NCBI GenBank assembly: GCA_903953145.1
Contig: CAJBIL010000544.1
Location: 1 to 6,527, forward strand
From: an uncultured beta proteobacterium
GTDB taxonomy: Bacteria > Pseudomonadota > Gammaproteobacteria > Burkholderiales > Rhodocyclaceae
Direction: 5' to 3'
Length of the DNA: 6,527 bases
A program made the position numbers and the translations under genes. The notes under the pieces were generated by a model. It was not told the origin of the DNA. It saw only the letters and a program-made list of their open reading frames with translations, and did not search any database. Positions 4,747 through 6,527 of this stretch are shown piece by piece (the stretch's first letter is position 1; every line of letters begins with the position of its first letter).

Positions 4747-6527
4747 TTACTTGAGTGACAGCAGGACATCGAACAATTTGGAGCCGATATCCAGTATTTT
4801 TGCCGAGGCCTGGTACGCCTGCTGGTAACGGATCAGGTTCGCCGCCTCCTCATCGAGATTCACACCGGAAAGCGCTTCCCGGGCATTGGATGACTGATCA
4901 ACCAGTGCCTGCTGTGCAGCCCCGGTGACTTTAATCTCGCGCGTTTTGTTGCCGTTATCGCTAACCAGTTGCGCATAGGCCGACTGGTAGCTGGCGGTTT
5001 TGCCAGACATCGTGTTCTGCGTCTGCAACTGGCCGAGTGCCAATGCATTGCGGCCATCGGAAACACCGGCCGTATTGCGACCGATGGAGAAAGTATCGCC
5101 ATCCTTGGGTGCGCCGGTAATAACGACACTAATACCGCCCAAGGTAATTGTGCTCCCACTGACGAAGGAGATTTTGAAGGTACCGGCAGGCAGCAAGGGA
5201 TCAACAAAGGCCGAAGGCACATTCGGATAGGTACCAGTCAACGTATTGTCCGTATCGCTATAGACAAAACTGATCGGGAAGCCCGTTGCGGCGTCATAGC
5301 CGGTTGAAACACTCCCCGCAGTGATTGTCGCGGCGCCCGTATTGGTCGAATTCGCCTGAACGCGGACTGGTGAGCCCGCAGCGATCAGACGCGCATCGGC
5401 CGCGAGCGCGGCATTAACGGAAATATTGCGTGCCGCATTGGTGATTGGCTTAATCACGAAGGAGTCACCGGGAATCATCGTACCGGAGAGATTGATCGTG
5501 ATGCCCTCGGTGGGGAGCGAGAAAGCGGTACCCGGCACCAGGGTTGCGGGCTCTGTCGTATTCGGCCAGACATGGCCGTCGGACAGTCGTGTGACTGAAT
5601 AATTGACGCCGTCGAAGCCGACGCTATAGTCGCTGGTCGTCAGATTGGTATAGAAATTGGCATTAACGGCTGCCGACCCCAATACCTTCGAGACATTGTT
5701 CGGTACGGGGACAAATCCCGGGGTCACTGCATTCGCCACGGTCACCCCCTCACTTGCCGGAACCAGTGCCTGAAGCGTAGCAAGCGATGCAGACCAGGCT
5801 GCGCCCCCCGCCTGACTCGGCCAGACAAAGCCATCCGAATCCCGCGTCAAACTGAAGCCCGTTCCAAGCGGGTCTGCCGTCAACGTATAGTGGCCATCGA
5901 TCGGGGGCGGTGCAATCAGGGTCGACGTCACCGAAGCAGTACCCTGGTTGCGTGTATTGGCGACCACTGAAGGCTGCGATACGTTGAAGAAATCACCGAC
6001 AAAGCTCGTATCACCGGCAATATGCCCGGTCAGATCCTGCCCTAGCGCGTGCTGCGCGTTGAACGTGAGTGCCAGCGATGCGGCGGTTCTGCCGACGTCG
6101 TTCGCGGCACGATCCAGCGACTCGGTACGGAAACGCAACAACCCGCCCAGGCTACCGCCGGTTATCAGCGACTCGGGCAACTCCTGCACACCGCCGGCGG
6201 ATTGCAAACCTACCGCAACCCGCGTCTGATCAGCACTTGACGCTGTCGCAGTCATTTTGGACACCTGCGTACCGACGACGAGTTGCTGGCCGGTGCCGAT
6301 AAAAACGTTGTAACTGCCATCTGTATTCGTCGTCGTTGCGACTTGAACCAGCTTGTTTAACTCAGAAACCAGCTGATCACGTTGATCCAGCAGATCGTTG
6401 GCGGGCTGGCTGATCGACGACTGAGCGATGATGATCTGCTGATTCAAGGCACCGATCTGCTCGGCGTAAGAGTTAACACTCGCCACCGTCGTTGTGATCT
6501 GCCCGTTGACGCTCGTGTACATTTGAC
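4747..6527 (-). CDS. flgK: Hook-filament junction protein FlgK (HAP1), N-terminus beyond the right edge
   Basis: FlgK caps the hook and, with FlgL, links it to the filament. About 593 codons are visible, the last ones cut by the right edge. The Met at 6522 is internal, since the family's N-terminal D0 (roughly 150-170 residues) is missing and the frame stays open to the edge. Counting from that Met, the D1 region includes QINxY-like helices and SQPANDLLDQRDQLVSELNK (38-57), then YNVFIGTGQQLVVGTQVS (71-88). The C-terminus ends with the classic NLDEEAANLIRYQQAYQASA and KILDIGSKLFDVLLSLK. The middle (about 190-490) is a large Thr/Ser/Gly-rich beta region with a duplicated SxTRxSDGxVWP motif and two GDxFxI segments. 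This implies a total of about 750 residues, longer than the 547 of Salmonella FlgK. The stop is 21 nt before flgL. Confidence 0.96.
   Translation of the reverse strand, partial: QMYTSVNGQITTTVASVNSYAEQIGALNQQIIIAQSSISQPANDLLDQRDQLVSELNKLVQVATTTNTDGSYNVFIGTGQQLVVGTQVSKMTATASSADQTRVAVGLQSAGGVQELPESLITGGSLGGLLRFRTESLDRAANDVGRTAASLALTFNAQHALGQDLTGHIAGDTSFVGDFFNVSQPSVVANTRNQGTASVTSTLIAPPPIDGHYTLTADPLGTGFSLTRDSDGFVWPSQAGGAAWSASLATLQALVPASEGVTVANAVTPGFVPVPNNVSKVLGSAAVNANFYTNLTTSDYSVGFDGVNYSVTRLSDGHVWPNTTEPATLVPGTAFSLPTEGITINLSGTMIPGDSFVIKPITNAARNISVNAALAADARLIAAGSPVRVQANSTNTGAATITAGSVSTGYDAATGFPISFVYSDTDNTLTGTYPNVPSAFVDPLLPAGTFKISFVSGSTITLGGISVVITGAPKDGDTFSIGRNTAGVSDGRNALALGQLQTQNTMSGKTASYQSAYAQLVSDNGNKTREIKVTGAAQQALVDQSSNAREALSGVNLDEEAANLIRYQQAYQASAKILDIGSKLFDVLLSLK
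5563..5856 (-). repeat. Duplicated module within the FlgK variable domain
   Basis: FSLTRDSDGFVWP (5856-5818) recurs as YSVTRLSDGHVWP (5601-5563), exactly 255 bp or 85 residues later. Each copy is preceded by a short YTL/YSV beta-hairpin-like segment and followed by a Pro/Ala-rich stretch leading to EGVTV or EGITI. DNA identity between the copies is only partial, so the duplication is old. Confidence 0.7.

Noticed and set aside
6520..6522. ATG at 6522 as the flgK start
   Set aside because: The frame is open to the window edge, the conserved FlgK N-terminal D0 domain is missing, and the residues around this Met match the internal helix that follows it in the family.

Overview
The window is a piece of a flagellar gene region from a Gram-negative bacterium, most likely a betaproteobacterium. 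The evidence is the moderately GC-rich sequence, the compact fliO-fliP-fliQ-fliR run, the FlgK and FlgL type, and a lipobox protein. I cannot fix the genus from sequence alone.

Layout. (1) At 1-699, minus strand, lies the 5' part of a gene that runs off the left edge. It encodes a low-complexity protein built almost entirely of an octapeptide resembling TTAQVAAL: 26 full units plus a partial one, with a higher-order period of eight units. (2) At 700-1007 is a divergent intergenic region. It holds a convincing FliA (sigma-28) flagellar promoter pointing at the repeat gene, a 6-bp inverted repeat, and only weak candidate signals for the rightward genes. (3) At 1008-3239, plus strand, is fliO-fliP-fliQ-fliR, tightly packed with overlaps of 14 and 4 nt and a 6-nt gap. 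These encode the membrane part of the flagellar type III export gate. fliP contains a run of eight C in its conserved TSPPNQ motif. (4) At 3242-6527, minus strand, is a convergent set transcribed in the order flgK (5' end beyond the right edge), flgL, then a small predicted outer-membrane lipoprotein only 2 nt after flgL.

How they fit together. FliO helps assemble the FliP/FliQ/FliR export gate. Through that gate FlgK and FlgL are secreted to form the hook-filament junction. The lipoprotein is probably co-transcribed with flgL and may be an accessory envelope factor, but its function is unknown. The octapeptide-repeat protein is the least conventional item. Its promoter matches the sigma-28 consensus in both boxes with exact spacing, so it is probably made late in flagellar assembly, together with flagellin-class genes, even though it resembles no standard flagellar component.
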